Assembly (NCBI RefSeq): GCF_932526225.1
Contig: NC_064043.1
Location: forward strand, 6,439,501 to 6,503,500
DNA length: 64,000 bases
Direction of reading: 5' to 3'
Origin: Nematostella vectensis
Taxonomy: Eukaryota; Cnidaria; Anthozoa; Actiniaria; Edwardsiidae
Positions within the stretch are counted from its first letter, which is position 1. The number at the start of each line of letters is the position of its first letter. Position numbers and translations under genes: made by a program. The notes beneath the pieces are model-generated. The model worked only from the letters and a program-made list of their open reading frames with translations. It ran no database searches and had not been told where the DNA came from. Shown here piece after piece: positions 41,501 through 53,500 of this stretch.

Positions 41501-44500
41501 TATCGTCTGTCTGGGATGCGAATTTCTGTTCTGATGAGATCATATTCAACGCGGTCGATTGACACGATGGACGAGCTGGTGGAGTTCACTGCCATGCTAG
41601 AGAACGGTATTTAACCCCTGATATTCACCTCTTGTTGCTATAATCACTATCTCTTATTCACCTCAAATCCCTACGTATTCCAGCCGCCCTGAAAGCCTAG
41701 CTGTCGCTATATAGAGTTATTAAGTACCTAGGAAGATGGACTCAGGACTTTGCTCTGTGAATCAAATTTGATTGTTCACTCTTTAAGGTCAAGAACAGAC
41801 TTTTTAGCTAAAGTTTTTCCAAACTTATTTAAAGTTTTTCAAGCATTGTTGCTATTGTTTGAATCGCGCGCATATTTACCTCTGTTGATCCTTAAGTTTA
41901 TTGGACGAACAAAATATGTGCCTAAAAGTTTCTAAAGACTTCCCTCATTTATATGTGGGATTTCATATGACCCTGAAATTATTATTATTATTTTTGCTAT
42001 ATTGCCCCGATTCGGGCCTTAAATTAAACTTAGTACCAGAAAAAACCCCAAAGATTTTGCCGTTTATAAATGAGTTAGAAAACAGTCATTCATCCAAATC
42101 AATTATGACACGTTACCCTTGAGCAATTTCTAAAGGACTACAAGTCAAACTAACTCCTTTGAGAGTATGGGAAGTTTGCATGTTGAGCAGCCTATTATTC
42201 CGGTCAATTTGTCTCAGCAGGCAATTAACTGATATCTGCAGATCGGAATATTCCAGCTCAGGTCAAGTCTGGTTGAGGTATCGCTGTCAATACCTCGCCA
42301 TGTATTTCATCTTGTTATATCATAGAACTGATAGCCTAATCTTACAAATCATGCGCTTACAAGACGCGAAACCTAAAGGTACAGGAGATGCATTGGAGTA
42401 TAGTCAGCGAAAGGTTTTTTTCTCACTAACATAAGGAAGAGTTCTATAATTTTTTTTTTATTAATTAAGACTAATATCTGGTCACTAACCAACAATGTAC
42501 ATATCTTTTATGGCGTATGTGCTGATGCCAGGAATCGAGTATAACTAGTCATCCTGATGTGCTTTTTACCTATTACAGAGACCCTTGATGTTAGTGAATT
42601 TATCATTTAATATAATTTTTATATCGTTATTATTAATTTTGGACAAAATTTTGATATCGACCCATGTATTGTGCAACATGCAGACGTCATCCATGTGACT
42701 CCATGTGATAACATTCAATCTCTTATTGTTCAGGCAGTTTTTTTTTCTCGTTAGTATGACAAATCTCGGCGCTATGTCAAAATTTTTATGCACACCAAGT
42801 TCTACAAACAAGCAACTAACCACAAACAAACGAACAATTAAATGTAATCCATTCTTTATGGCCTAAAGACCCAAGTAATTTGAAGCATGTTTGCTTTTTA
42901 CGAGCTTTTCTAAATAAGGTGAACTAAAGGGGTTGAATTAAAAATCGATTAATGGGTTATGATGACGGGGATTTTTTGATGTTTGCAGCGCAAAAGCGGA
43001 GCTCAGAGAATTAAATATATTTCGATGGATTTGGTCACGCAACACAATGTGGAGGTCACGTGCACTTGGTACGTCCACCGTGACAGACCACTTCCCTTGT
43101 TTCTTTTTTAAATAATAATAATAATACCTCGGTAGTAGCAAATGTTGTTGGTAGCCTAATAATTGAGTTAGCCCGGTTTTGAAAATCTTCTTATTGAAAA
43201 ATGCTAAAATCAAGCTCTTAATTAAGGTTGAATTTTTGACGACACCAAAACAAATCCAGGACTTCAAAGTTGCTTCGTTCCTTGATGTCTATTATAAAGC
43301 TGTTGCAATAGCAATCTGGACAACCTAAACGAAAAAAAAAAAAAAAACAATGATTGGTCATTTTACAAATGCGACACTTTCTTTAGATCATTCAATAGTA
43401 TCAGTATGGCGGATCGGAGCATGTGCTAAGCACGTGAAGGTGCTTTTGGAGGAGAAAAATATTTAGTGAGTATTCTTTTGCCTGATGATTTTAGTCTATT
43501 CCATGATGAGTCGTTGTCATTTTCATAGAAAAACGTGTAACTACGATACTACTTTTTATAGGAGTATTTTTTTAGGCGGTCGTGTTTTTGTTTGTTCCTA
43601 AGAAATAAGTGCACTAGAATACGTTTGGGTCCTCAGTCAAAAAGACTAGGCAGAACACACTTAATTAATACTCGCGAAAGTGAACAAGCAAAAACACTTT
43701 TCTACTTTTCATCACCCTCTCGCCGGAACTCCACGATTAAGTGAAATCTTTGCCTGACATGAATTCAAACGTTTTATTTCGTATTCGTGTGTGCATGAAA
43801 TGTGTGTTCAGTTTGTCTCTTTTTTTTTGAAACCCAAGAATAAGACCATCATAAGCAAGATAATAAAAATTGAGCATGAAGTGCGTGACGTTTATTTTGC
43901 GTGACAAGCGTGACTTCGTCATTCCAACATGATTGACAGCTTTTGGCCCTTGCCTCTTGCGGCAAGTCTTCCTAGTGCCCAGGCATAGTGGCCGCGCTCA
44001 GCATCCCAGAGCGCGCTGACCGCTCCGCTTGAGCTATTTCTTCGGGCAAAAACAAAATGAACAGTACACGGACAGGTTAGAAGAACACTATCGAAACAAG
44101 AGTGACAGCGCTCCGCCGACTATCACCGCACTCATGGACAATGGCACTAACAGATAGGACGAATAGACCGCCAAAGGAACACCGAAAAATGTTACAGCGT
44201 CTTCTCGTGAGAAAAAACAAATCCAAGGCCCCGATACGAGGTAATAGTGTCAATAATCACGGCCCGAACAGATTACTCCACTTCTAACGCGCAATGCGCT
44301 CGCTCGTTTGCGCCTGGCTGAGTATAAGTGAATCGTGGCAAGGATTTAGTGCATTATTACACGCATGTATTGACCATACGCGTCGTGAACGGGCTAACAC
44401 GAGCGGGCCTTATTCTCTTTGTCACAAGCTTGATATTGTGTACATTTTCGAAACTCTCAAGATTCTAAGTCGTGTTGCTATTCCCTGGAGTACCCATCTC

Positions 44501-47500
44501 GACGCAGACTAGCTCTACACGGGCTAATATCGCTTGCACTATTGGTAGTCTATAGCAGAGAGCGGGTATTAACACGCGCTATTCCACGGCTGCCCCATCG
44601 CACGCTAGATGTTCTTTTTACGCATAGAAAAGCGTTTGAGTATGGTTGGAATTTTATCCTATTAGGCATTGTGTGACCATGCTGGTATTTGCCCATTGTA
44701 GCCATTAATCAAAGGATGGGCAAACAAGAGCCTTCTATTTGTCCTGCCGGTACTCTAAATACTACTCAAAGCTCACCCATCCCAAACTGAAATAAATCCG
44801 CGAAGGAATGCTACACTGTTAACTCGCGTTGATCAAGAGGGATCTCGATGGATCGGGTATTAAATCGCGCTCGGGCGGCCTCGGGAAAGAACGCAGTATA
44901 AATAAAAAAAATTCTCATTTGAATAAGAATGGGATAATTTCAATGGCATTTAACGGTTAGGTGGTTGTGAACGGAGGTTCGCGTAACGGCGTTAAGCTAC
45001 GACTTGGCATTTCCCTGCAGTTTTTTATTTTGATTTGCTGAAGATTCGTGAGACGGGAAGTCATCAAAGCTGATGACGAGCCGTTTAAGGCCATTCGAGG
45101 CAATCCCTCACGATCGCAAAACCACCAATGCTCGGGCTCTACACGGCTAATCAAACGCTTTGTTATACGCTCTATTCGCGACTTGGGACTAATCACGAAA
45201 GACTCGCAGCGCTAGGTAATGTTCGATTTGAGGCTCTTGGTGTGGCAAGGAGCTAGAGCTGGGTAACTTTACACCATCAGTGCGGTCTCAATCGCCTCTA
45301 TCGCTATCCTCAAGTGTGAAGCAGTTTTTGACACCCTTCTGTTTAGATAGATATTATTTATTGTCCTTGGTGTAACTTTAATCAAGTGTGAAAATCGAGC
45401 CCAATATAGAACGCCATTGCCCGACCCTGCGACCGGCTCCTTATGTTCATTCATTGGAGTCACCAAGTCTTCGTGTTTACTCCGTTAGAGTAAACTTCCT
45501 CGCTTGTATTCCAACTCTGTGGTAACCTCGGCGCAGTGTTTGACTTCTCCCACCAACTCATTATCATTTATCGCGTATTATCATAGGGCCAAATAGGGAT
45601 GCTACTATGCTCTATCGATAGTACCTTGCCCTAATCCTTTACCATTGAACAGTTCATGCGAGAACTGAGGGATTAAGGCCAGGGGTCTTTGCATCGCAGA
45701 CCATCAAAAGGTTTATTATTGTTCACCCAGCGTTGTGTTATCAGTGAATGCAGTCATCAGTCGGAAATCGATCCTCTCAACAAGCATGAGTGAAAACCCC
45801 TGAGACCCACGTCTATGGGATAAACCCTGAACGGTCCCGTGAGCGAGTATTTGAGTTAATCGCAATAAACTGTTAGCGAGAAGTTGTTTTCGTGACGTTT
45901 AATGTAAATGTCTGATTAAAAGGTCCGAATGGGAAGCGATAGCCAGCACGGTGTCTCCTGCGCGCGCTCTTTCTCCAGCTCCGCTGCCCCGCAGTCTTTG
46001 ATGTCTTGTGATCTTTTCTTTCAATTAAACCTAATATCGCCAATACTTAGTAATTGAACGGAGAGTAAATAACCCTTGTAACGGAGTGTAACGGAATGCC
46101 TCAAAGATACCCTCCTTTATTTTTGTTTCCCTTTAATTACCATAGCATTTTGTAACTTTTAAATTCCAAAATAGACGTCTAAAAGCAAAAATTTATTCTT
46201 GGAAGGGTAATAAAATACCAATCTGTCCTCTTAGATACTCCTATAGCCACACCGTTATTGATTTTTTGTTTTAATTACCATCACATTTTGACTTTGTAAT
46301 TAAAAAATAAACGTCTAAAACCAAAGCTTTATTCTAGGAAGAAAGAAATTCTGCCGTAAATAATGCCTAGGAAATATAAGTATAGGGATGCGAATGGATT
46401 CTTTCTGTTGACAAAATGGCAGCGTTGTGGGCCGTTTTCAATGGTGGTGGTAGAGTAAATAGACCTTGACACTCAGAAGGGCCAGAGGGGCACTGGTTAT
46501 CAGCCCGCCATCCGCGAAAACACACAACGAGAAAAATAAAACCAAGAAAATTGAAGCCATAGAGTATGTTATGGCGTGTCTTATTGATTTATTGTGATTT
46601 ATTGGACTGCGGAAAAACAGCAATTTAAAAACTTATCAAAGTGGTTTATTTGATTATAATAATTTCCTATTTCTTCCTATTTTTTTTTTAACAAAAACTT
46701 CGATTTTAAGTCCCAGGATAAGGAGGGCACGTGATCCCTAAAAAGAATGGGAAGAATACATATAAGGGTGTAGATAAAGTATAATTCAACCTTTAAAAAT
46801 ACATAAATTGCCCAAAAAAATTGGCATCATATTTTTAATACGTTTCCGTCGTTATTTATTCAATAAGACCCCCACTGCCTAAAAGCCTTTTCATCAATAA
46901 TTCATACCTAATGTTTTGATTTGACTTGGGTTAATCAACAGAACTCGAGGCACTTGAGGCGTGCTACTGGCTCCGAGCCGCAGGCTTCCCGCAGTACGCT
47001 CAGCTCTACGAAGGTAATTGGCCGAGCACCACCCCAAACACTCTCACTTGATCATGCGTAATTATCACTACCCCCTGGTGTGGTCGCCAAGGGAACCCTG
47101 CTAGTACAGCTTTCACCCTCTCCTCCCCTTTCACTTTTCTACTGGTTGGCGTGCGCGAGAAATCTATGCTAGCAGGGGAGTTACTAAGAGTTTCGCTGCG
47201 CTGGTACCGAGTCTAACGCTCTCCCACTCTTCCTTTTCTCAATATCCGGTCACGGTCAATACGCCAATCGCCTTTGGAGCGTTATTAATAGGGGGTATTG
47301 GTTTTGGGCGTTTGTAAGGCATCGACACAACTTAGATGACACGACTGATGTACGCACCAGTCGAAAGCGTCCGAAGTCGTTGGCCAAACAACGGTAAAAC
47401 ATCGCAAACAGAAACTCATGTCGCGACACAGTCATAACTCAGTCGAATTTTATCTTTCCGAAAACTCACAGCATAGACAAGTCTAATCTTCAGGGTAAAA

Positions 47501-50500
47501 ATTATTCTAAGCTGTAATTGTATTACTTGTAGCATTTTGAATACTCATCTAATCACGCCCTACTGTTGTCTGATGGCGTAGCAAAATCTAAAGGACAATT
47601 GTTGTACGACCAGGAGCTAAAGATCCAAACAATTCAGGAGAAATAAAAATCTTTAGAGCCGGGTAGTAATTTGACTTTCTAGAGCATTTATTATTACTGA
47701 CCGCAAATTATTCCTGTAATGTTTTTTTTTTATGTTTTTTTTTTTACAGATGGAGGGTTTCCCATTGACACAGGTGCTGTTATCAAGGAGCACGACTTCT
47801 TGGACGAGGACTCCATTCCGTCGCTGTACAGGTACGAGAAACGTGTCCAAGAAAATAACCACCCCTTGTCCTTTAGTACAGAAAAGATCTAAGAATCTGT
47901 ATGTACTTACTATACGTAGATAATTTTAGGTGAACCCTGGAGGTTGTTTTTATAGCATGAAGATTTGATTGACATCTTACCTGTCATCACGTGATGCCCA
48001 TTGAGGAAATGTGCACATCCCATTCAACGCCTCGTGAACAGACAGCCCTGTCAAACACACGAACGCACTGTAATTAACTACTTGCACTGTTTACATAACG
48101 AAATTTTGCATAACATGCATTTTAGACCGCACAGAATCAATGTAGTTTTGGGTGCTGAAATTATTTTTCAGTATTTCTGTAGTGTTTTTATAAGCAAGTG
48201 TGATAAACATATACATTCAATGTTTTTCATTTCAGGCGACTTCAAACTCTTAATCGATGTTCTAAGATGAATCTTCATATAAAAGTAAGCAACCATTTTA
48301 GTATTTTTAGCTTGATATTACCGAAAAGTGGGTAAGACATTTTTTTACATTGAAGGTTGCACGCATAAATTACGCTTAATTCTTATCCTAGCACATTTCC
48401 CTTCCCCGCAGCATAGCCAAGGCTACGACAAGCCCGTCCTCGCTCTAAAAGCTACCATCAATGCCATATCCTAACCATATTTCTTCTTCCCCTCAGCATA
48501 GCGAAGGCTACGACTCGGATGAAGAAGACTTGATAACACTTAGCTCAAGATGGAAGCTCCAGAACAAAAACAGAAAATGGGCGCGAAGAAAGCGTCGCTC
48601 GTCCAACATGAGCAATAGTGAGACATCTACGAACTCTTCTTCCAATAACAACTCTAATAGATCCATATTGAACTCGGGCTCTTCAAAGAGCGTGATCAGT
48701 GATCGAGGTATAAACTCTACTGTCCGACAATTGTCGCTGCAGGCGGTGGACAATGGCCCGGACACCTTATCTCCTTTGGACTTATCAATAAGAGAAGAAG
48801 GACGATCGAGTATGTACGACAATATAGCCACAGGGCTTTCGCTCAGTACGCCTTCGATATCACAAATCAAGGACATAGAGCAGGAGTATAGCAGCAGTCA
48901 AAAGTCGAATCTAGCGAACAGTGATCTGGGACTTGAATCGTATAGCGGAGCATCCTCGGGTGACGAGTTATCGGACGTCGACAGGTTTGAGGACGAGGAC
49001 GTCCCTGGGGAGCTTGTTGACTTGAAGACTTCTCCACGTGTCAGGGGAGATCTCTCCCCACAACCCAGGACTAGAAGACTAAAAACGAGGTGGCATAGCT
49101 TCGAGAAGTCAGTGAGACCTTTCAAGCCCGTCCAGTAAGTATTCTGGCAGTTTCAAAATAAACCACTCTAAAGACCCCTACAAACTACGCCAGTATTGTT
49201 GGTGAGACACTGGCCCAGTTTGAGCACCATGTTGGTAGGTGTTGCGAAGTGCAGTTTGCCAGCATGTCCTTTGTCTTGTGGTCAGCCGCGCCGAACAAAG
49301 CCAGCAATGCTTGCTGGTGTTGGTGCTGTTTGAACGTGTTTTTTGGTGCTTAGAAGCAGTTTGCCAGCATTTCCTTTGTTTTGTGGTCAAACAATCATAG
49401 CGGTGCCGGCAACGCTAGCTGGTGTTGACACTGTTTGCACGGGGCTTAAACAGCCTCAGTCAGCCGCCATTTTGTCATCCTATCAAAGTACCAAGTGTGA
49501 AAAAGCATCCATTTCCATCGGCTGTTTTGGGAAAGCGTTTGCGATATCTTTTATCGCATTTGCATAATTCGCATACAATAAGTTTCACACCCCCAGCTTT
49601 TCCTCGATAACAGCCACACCCTCGACAACTGCTACCGGAACACCTTTTTCTAATCAGTTAACCCCAAATTTACTTAGTTTCATTTAGACATGTTAAGACT
49701 AATACTGCTGGTTTGTGTAGATCTACAAAGATATGTAACCTCTCCGTTGGCCAACTAGCCGTACTACGGAAATACTCCTTGTTGAAGTTGACTGCGCTGA
49801 TGGAACGACACACCCACTCGCACAGGGGCATGTGGAACTGGTAAGAAACACTACAAGGCCTCACTACAACCGGCATATAACTAGTAAGAACTAGTAAAAA
49901 ACACGCTCTCCAAATATAAGACGCTTCACAGGCCCGTACCAAGGATTTTTCTTGGGGAGGGGGGGTGCGAAATCCGAAAAAAAAAGGACCTAATTCATAG
50001 TTTTGTCTACAAATAGCACGTCTATTGAGAACCAAAAGTGGACTTTCGGCGGTTGTTGGGGGAGGGGGTCTGTTCGCACCCCTTGCACCCCCCCCCCCCT
50101 CCCCCCGGGTACGGGCCTGATTCACATAAAGCAAAAGCTTACACATCCACACAAAACACAAGAAACTGTCTTTTGGGCAAAAACACACCACAATAAGGCA
50201 CCACATCCACCCTTGGGTATCGGGTATTTGACTGCTCTTGCTCTTATGAGTGATAATAAGTCTCGCTTGGCGTTAAGCAAACAACACTTCAACCGCACGT
50301 GAACGCGCCAAGGTTATCCACACTAGTACCCGTCACGTAAGCGGCAATACGTTACTTGAATTGCACTGATCAACTTGAGCAAGAGGTTACCGAGGGTACC
50401 TTTCTCCTATTATCAAAAATGGCGCGCGGCCAGCGATTTCCAGAGATTAGAGGATTATCATAACATAAGAGTTTCTAGAAGAATTGGTAAACATCAAGTA

Positions 50501-53500
50501 TGACAGGGGTGTTTTCGGACTCTTTGGAAAGTGTTTGAAGCAGTGCCAGGCATTTAGTCGTGTCTTAAGCCTTTTGAAAAAAAAAATGAATAAAATAAAA
50601 AAATTTGTATGCCAAGAGTTAATGTAAATTGACACGAGTCCTCGTTCAAGTAGAGCCTCGCTATCTCGAACCTTCAAGTTAAGGGAATAGTTTTCAGTTA
50701 TTTCTACTCGGACAACCTGAACTACCGCTAAACAATTACGCTGTTCTTAGTTTCCCTAGCCGGCTCGAGTTAACGGGGTTCTACTAACTAATTTGGTCGT
50801 TGAAAGAAGTACTAGAAACGCACAAGTACGGCCTTAGCCTTAGCCAAGTAGATTAACCTCCTGCGCATCTAAGCTTCGTTCGAATTTAAGCGTTTCTGTA
50901 ATGCTTCCTATATTTTCATAACAGGTCGTTTCCGAGATTTCTCAAGAAATTCAAGACACCTGACTATCGAGGTAAATTATTATCTGTCTACAATAATTTC
51001 GTCATTTCCAGAAAGTCTACACAGTCAATATTCTTTGCTGGCACCTCGGGAGCAAGATTTGCTATCAGCCTTCTTCTCGGTTTCCTTCGCCATTGAAAAA
51101 CCGGTTTTAGTGTCGCATTGTATAACTGACAATTACCTCTTTTTTTGTCCCCTCAGATAAGAAAGTGTTTGGTGTACCGATGTCTGTGGTTCTACAGCGT
51201 TCGGGACAGCCACTCCCACGACCCATACTATGCGCTATCAACTACCTCCAACGAACGTGTACGTAACCTTCAAAAAAAAACGTATAGGTATCCATGGCAA
51301 CCAATGTATACGTTCCCATGGCAACAAACGTGTCCATTCCAACGGAGTATACGTATCCCTGCTAACAAAAGCCACAATGCACAAGAGTTCTGCTTATGAC
51401 AATTCAATTGAACACAATAGCTGCACCAAATCAGCCGATGGGAAAAGATGCTATCTCATGCCTGGTTCCTGGTCGCTAGGATGACAAAATGTCAGATATA
51501 CTGCGTGATAAAACCCGGTCATCTGCTATTTTACGGGTTACTATTCAGAGCCGTAGCAGGTCTCGAATTATTGGGGGGGGGCACAGTAGAGAAACATCAA
51601 GAAAGTTGCAGGGGGAACAGCCACGCCCCTACTGGTCATTTCCTTATAATTTTGAACATTTGGGGGCATGTGCCCCCAGTGCCCCACCACCTGCTACGGC
51701 CCTGCTATTACATCTATATTTCATGAATGTATTTTGTAACCCTATTGATCTTTTCTTGTAGGCGTCGAGTCCGTAGGCATTTTCAGAAAGTCAGGTGGCA
51801 AACAGAGAATTAATAATTTAAAAGATATGATGGAAGATAACCCAGGTAAGGAGGCTCTATTCAAACACTAGTCATACACGTAGTTATAGTAACCCTTCGG
51901 GAAAGAATACAGCTGCACAGAGGCACATGGGAAGGACAAAAATCCACCCTTCCCATGATGTATTGCCCGCCTATCTGTATCTATCTATGTATAAGGGAAA
52001 GCAGGGAATCAGTCTATTCTATTTTGGTCTTCAATTGTTTCTATATCGGCTGACATGATTTGTTCCTTTGTGTTGCTAGAGCACACAGACTTCGAGGGAA
52101 TGTCGCCGTACGATCTTGCCGATATGCTCAAGCAATACTTCAGAGATCTACCCGATCCCATCCTGACATCCAAACTAGCAGAGACATTTATCACAATACA
52201 TACATGTAAGTACTGTACAGGAAAGCTGGTTTCCGCAGTGAATTTTGACTACGATTCACGGGGTTCACTAATTCATTGTTCTCGTCACAGAACGCTTCTT
52301 CAGTCATACCAATTTCCAAAAGCTTACTTACTCACATTCTCGGCTTCTGCTATTTGTATTTCAGATATCCCCGCAGAGCTAAGAGTCGAGGCAATGCAGG
52401 CGGCCATCTTACTCATGCCAGACGAGAATAGAGAAGCTCTTCAGACTTTGCTTCTTTTCCTCAACGAGGTGGCAGAGAACTCAGCAGTCAATCAGGTACA
52501 TACCCTAATCACTCACTTATCGGAACTGACGACTTGAAGTTTCCAACCCATGTTGTATGCACAGACACTCTCTTCTATGAACTGATGGACTCGATGACGC
52601 ACTTCTCCATCCTAACCCGACAGGCTTTTCCTGGAATGTAACCATGGAAAAGTTTTCCCTTCCAATACACCGGCTCTATTGATCTTGAATGGGTTTTGCA
52701 CTTAATACGAAGTCCGCAGTATAAGAGTATAAAACTAAAAAGCAAACAAGACATTGATCGATGACATACCCGATCGATACACTTTCACCAACCTGCCTCG
52801 GCTGTAATACCTCTTCTCAGACATATCCATACATATTTCGAGAATTCCTACGAGGTAAGAATGAGCCATTATTATATTTAAATAAGTGTTTTCCATCTTA
52901 AGATGAATGAGAAGAACCTCGGCGTATGTTTCGCGCCGTCGCTTTTCCATCTGTGCGGGACCAAGGAGGACCCGTCAGCTCCAAAGCGCCAGAAGAGAAC
53001 ACCCATGATAAAAGCCTCCAAAGAACTGACAGACAACCTGGCCGCACACGAGTGCCTAACCCAAATGATCGCCCAGGTCGACAAGCTTTTCCTGGTAAGT
53101 ACCATATCAGGTAGTTCGACTTCCATATGAGGTATTGTGAGCTGCCAGTTGAGAGGTAGTGTGGGCTTCTCTCCACGCTTAATGTTACAGGATTTCTTGG
53201 ATCTCTATACAAGGAGTTGGTTGACAATTTGTTGCCTCGTTAGACGGATTTGTTAACGTGCCAATTGGCATGTTTCCTTGCATGTCAACTTAAGGAAAGG
53301 AGTCGTGCAAACAGGCTTGTTACTCTGTCTGAAACGCGATTTTACGAGGAACTGATAGTGCGTCTCCTCTTGATCTAGGTGCCCGAAGATACTATGATGA
53401 AAAGTAGATTCTCGTACATAGAGCAGAGCGAACCAGTGACGCTCGAGCAGCTAGGACGAAGCAAATCCAACCCACTTGACGACTACAGAACGTACATCGA

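Larger units (their letters stand above)
35617..46941. other. Long first intron of the DLC-like gene
   Basis: An 11.3-kb intron, if the first exon is right. It contains a possible second first exon (41567), a decayed coding fragment on the minus strand (37620-37960), a member of a dispersed repeat (38160), and a 46-kb tandem duplication. Elsewhere I see no conserved exon on either strand. Confidence 0.5.

Noticed and set aside
43970-44045. tRNA-like GC-rich segment
   Set aside because: No cloverleaf or A/B box pair could be formed by eye.
48508-49125. Minus-strand 122- and 75-aa frames
   Set aside because: They are antisense to the Ser-rich DLC linker exon and reflect its codon bias.
52735-53227. 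Minus-strand frames across the RhoGAP exon
   Set aside because: They are antisense shadows of the conserved coding exon 52903-53094.
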